Positions 63,365 to 64,000 of a stretch of 64,000 nt of DNA are shown here, piece after piece (position 1 is the first letter of the stretch; the number at the start of each line of letters is the position of its first letter). A model generated the notes under the pieces. The model did not search any database, was not told the DNA's origin, and was given only the letters and a program-made list of their open reading frames with translations. The DNA is taken from the NCBI RefSeq assembly GCF_046054155.1, contig NZ_JBEQCT010000007.1:1-64000 (forward strand). The letters are read 5' to 3'. The stretch is from Celerinatantimonas yamalensis. GTDB lineage: Bacteria; Pseudomonadota; Gammaproteobacteria; Enterobacterales; Celerinatantimonadaceae. Position numbers and translations under genes: made by a program.

Positions 63365-64000
63365 TTAAGCAGCTCTTCCGCCCAGATAGAGTTCGCGCAT
63401 GCGTGGGTCGTTAAGTAACTCTTTGGCATTACCGCATAAAGCAACTTTTCCCATCGCTAGCACATAGGCTCTGTCTGATATGTGCAGTGCTTCAATGGCA
63501 TTTTGTTCTACCATCAATATGGTGACCTCTTCCTGTTTTCGGATGTTCAAAATAGCTTCGAAGACATCCGTCAGCATTTTTGGCGATAGCCCTGCCGAAG
63601 GTTCGTCGAGAAGTAAGACAGAGGGACGGGCCATTAATGCACGGGTTAGCGCTAGGATTTGACGTTCTCCTCCTGATAGTGAGGATGCACTATTAAGCCA
63701 TTTTTTACGAAGAATTGGATAGCGCTCACATAGTTCATCAATACGCTGTCGGCAATCTAGTCGAGTGAGAAATTGTCCACCGGCTAGTAGATTTTCTTTG
63801 ATACTTAACTGTGTGAAGACATTGTCTGTCTGTGGTACAAACCCCAGTCCACAGTCACGAACTTTACGATGAATAGGGATCGTTCCCACTTCATTGTTTT
63901 GGATTTCTATTTGCCCACTGTTCGGTGTCAGGTAGCCTGCGATACATTTCAATAAAGTCGATTTTCCACATCCGTTAGGACCGAGTAAGGTGACGATCTC
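63365..64000 (-). CDS. branched-chain amino-acid-type ABC transporter ATPase (LivF-like), partial
   Basis: Partial gene: the frame is open at the window end, so the N terminus is missing. The visible 211 codons include Walker A GPNGCGKST, Q-loop FVPQTDNVFTQLSIKENL, signature LSGGERQ, Walker B VLLLDEPSAGLSP and MVEQNAIEAL. The last two and the C terminus GNAKELLNDPRMRELYLGG are typical of LivF/UrtE, the smaller ATPase of branched-chain amino-acid or urea importers. Its companion genes should lie beyond 64000. Preceding sequence is the IS-scarred spacer. Confidence 0.88.
   Translation of the reverse strand, partial: EIVTLLGPNGCGKSTLLKCIAGYLTPNSGQIEIQNNEVGTIPIHRKVRDCGLGFVPQTDNVFTQLSIKENLLAGGQFLTRLDCRQRIDELCERYPILRKKWLNSASSLSGGERQILALTRALMARPSVLLLDEPSAGLSPKMLTDVFEAILNIRKQEEVTILMVEQNAIEALHISDRAYVLAMGKVALCGNAKELLNDPRMRELYLGGRAA

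Noticed and set aside
1..64000. CRISPR array, prophage, toxin-antitoxin pair or tRNA genes
   Set aside because: No regularly spaced repeats, no phage structural or integrase genes, no complete TA pair and no tRNA cloverleaf were seen on either strand.

Overview
The window is a stretch of gammaproteobacterial chromosome, roughly mid-40s % GC by eye. Most of the core genes are the set found around 88-90 min of the E. coli map and its Vibrio/Shewanella equivalents: rrn-murI-btuB-trmA-yijD, metJ/metB/metL, rpmE/priA, ftsN-hslVU, rraA-zapB, fieF-cpxRA, yibN-secB-gpsA-cysE, gpmM-envC, bioH/gntX/nfuA, lexA-dinF. The order is rearranged relative to E. coli: argS sits between priA and ftsN, cytR and menA are missing from their usual places, and pectin-related kduD/kdgR and ald are inserted. 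The gene content fits a Vibrionales/Alteromonadales-type organism. I do not assign a genus.

Layout. 1-330: the 5' leader and two promoters of an rRNA operon that runs leftward out of the window. 0.5-6.4 kb: a membrane-anchored RRM protein overlapping murI tail to tail, btuB under a cobalamin riboswitch, trmA, yijD and a Nudix hydrolase. 6.4-12.9 kb: metL-metB facing metJ across tandem met boxes, then tex. 13.4-18.3 kb: an EamA transporter, two small uncharacterised proteins, bioH, a ComF/GntX-family protein, a possible small secreted peptide, nfuA and an outer-membrane barrel. 18.7-26.9 kb: yibN-secB-gpsA, gpmM-envC, a cysteine-cluster protein, glpX, ald and a DUF4357 protein. 27-32.4 kb: rpoH, kduD/kdgR with operator-like palindromes, a POT peptide transporter and rpmE. 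32.6-44.8 kb: priA, argS-ftsN, hslVU (with a sigma-32 promoter), rraA, zapB, a DUF1653 protein, cysE, fieF, and cpxRA behind a perfect CpxR box. 44.8-49.8 kb: an Aer-like chemoreceptor, trmL, and lexA-dinF behind two SOS boxes. 49.8-58.7 kb: a four-gene RND efflux operon (adaptor, two different RND pumps, outer-membrane lipoprotein channel). 58.9-60.9 kb: an Lrp-type regulator divergent from a YjeH-type exporter. 60.9-64 kb: a gene-poor accessory stretch with an encapsulin-type ferritin lacking shell gene and targeting tail, a decayed IS982-type transposase, and a LivF-type ABC ATPase cut by the window end.

Several regulatory circuits can be read directly: MetJ on metB/metJ, B12 on btuB, LexA on lexA-dinF, CpxR on cpxRA, KdgR/CRP on kduD/kdgR and sigma-32 on hslVU, the last together with rpoH itself in the window. 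The least explained items are the shell-less EncFtn gene and the inverted repeats upstream of it, the small-protein pair next to bioH, the 13-bp inverted repeat upstream of nfuA, and the membrane-tethered RRM protein. I found no CRISPR array, prophage or complete new defence system.
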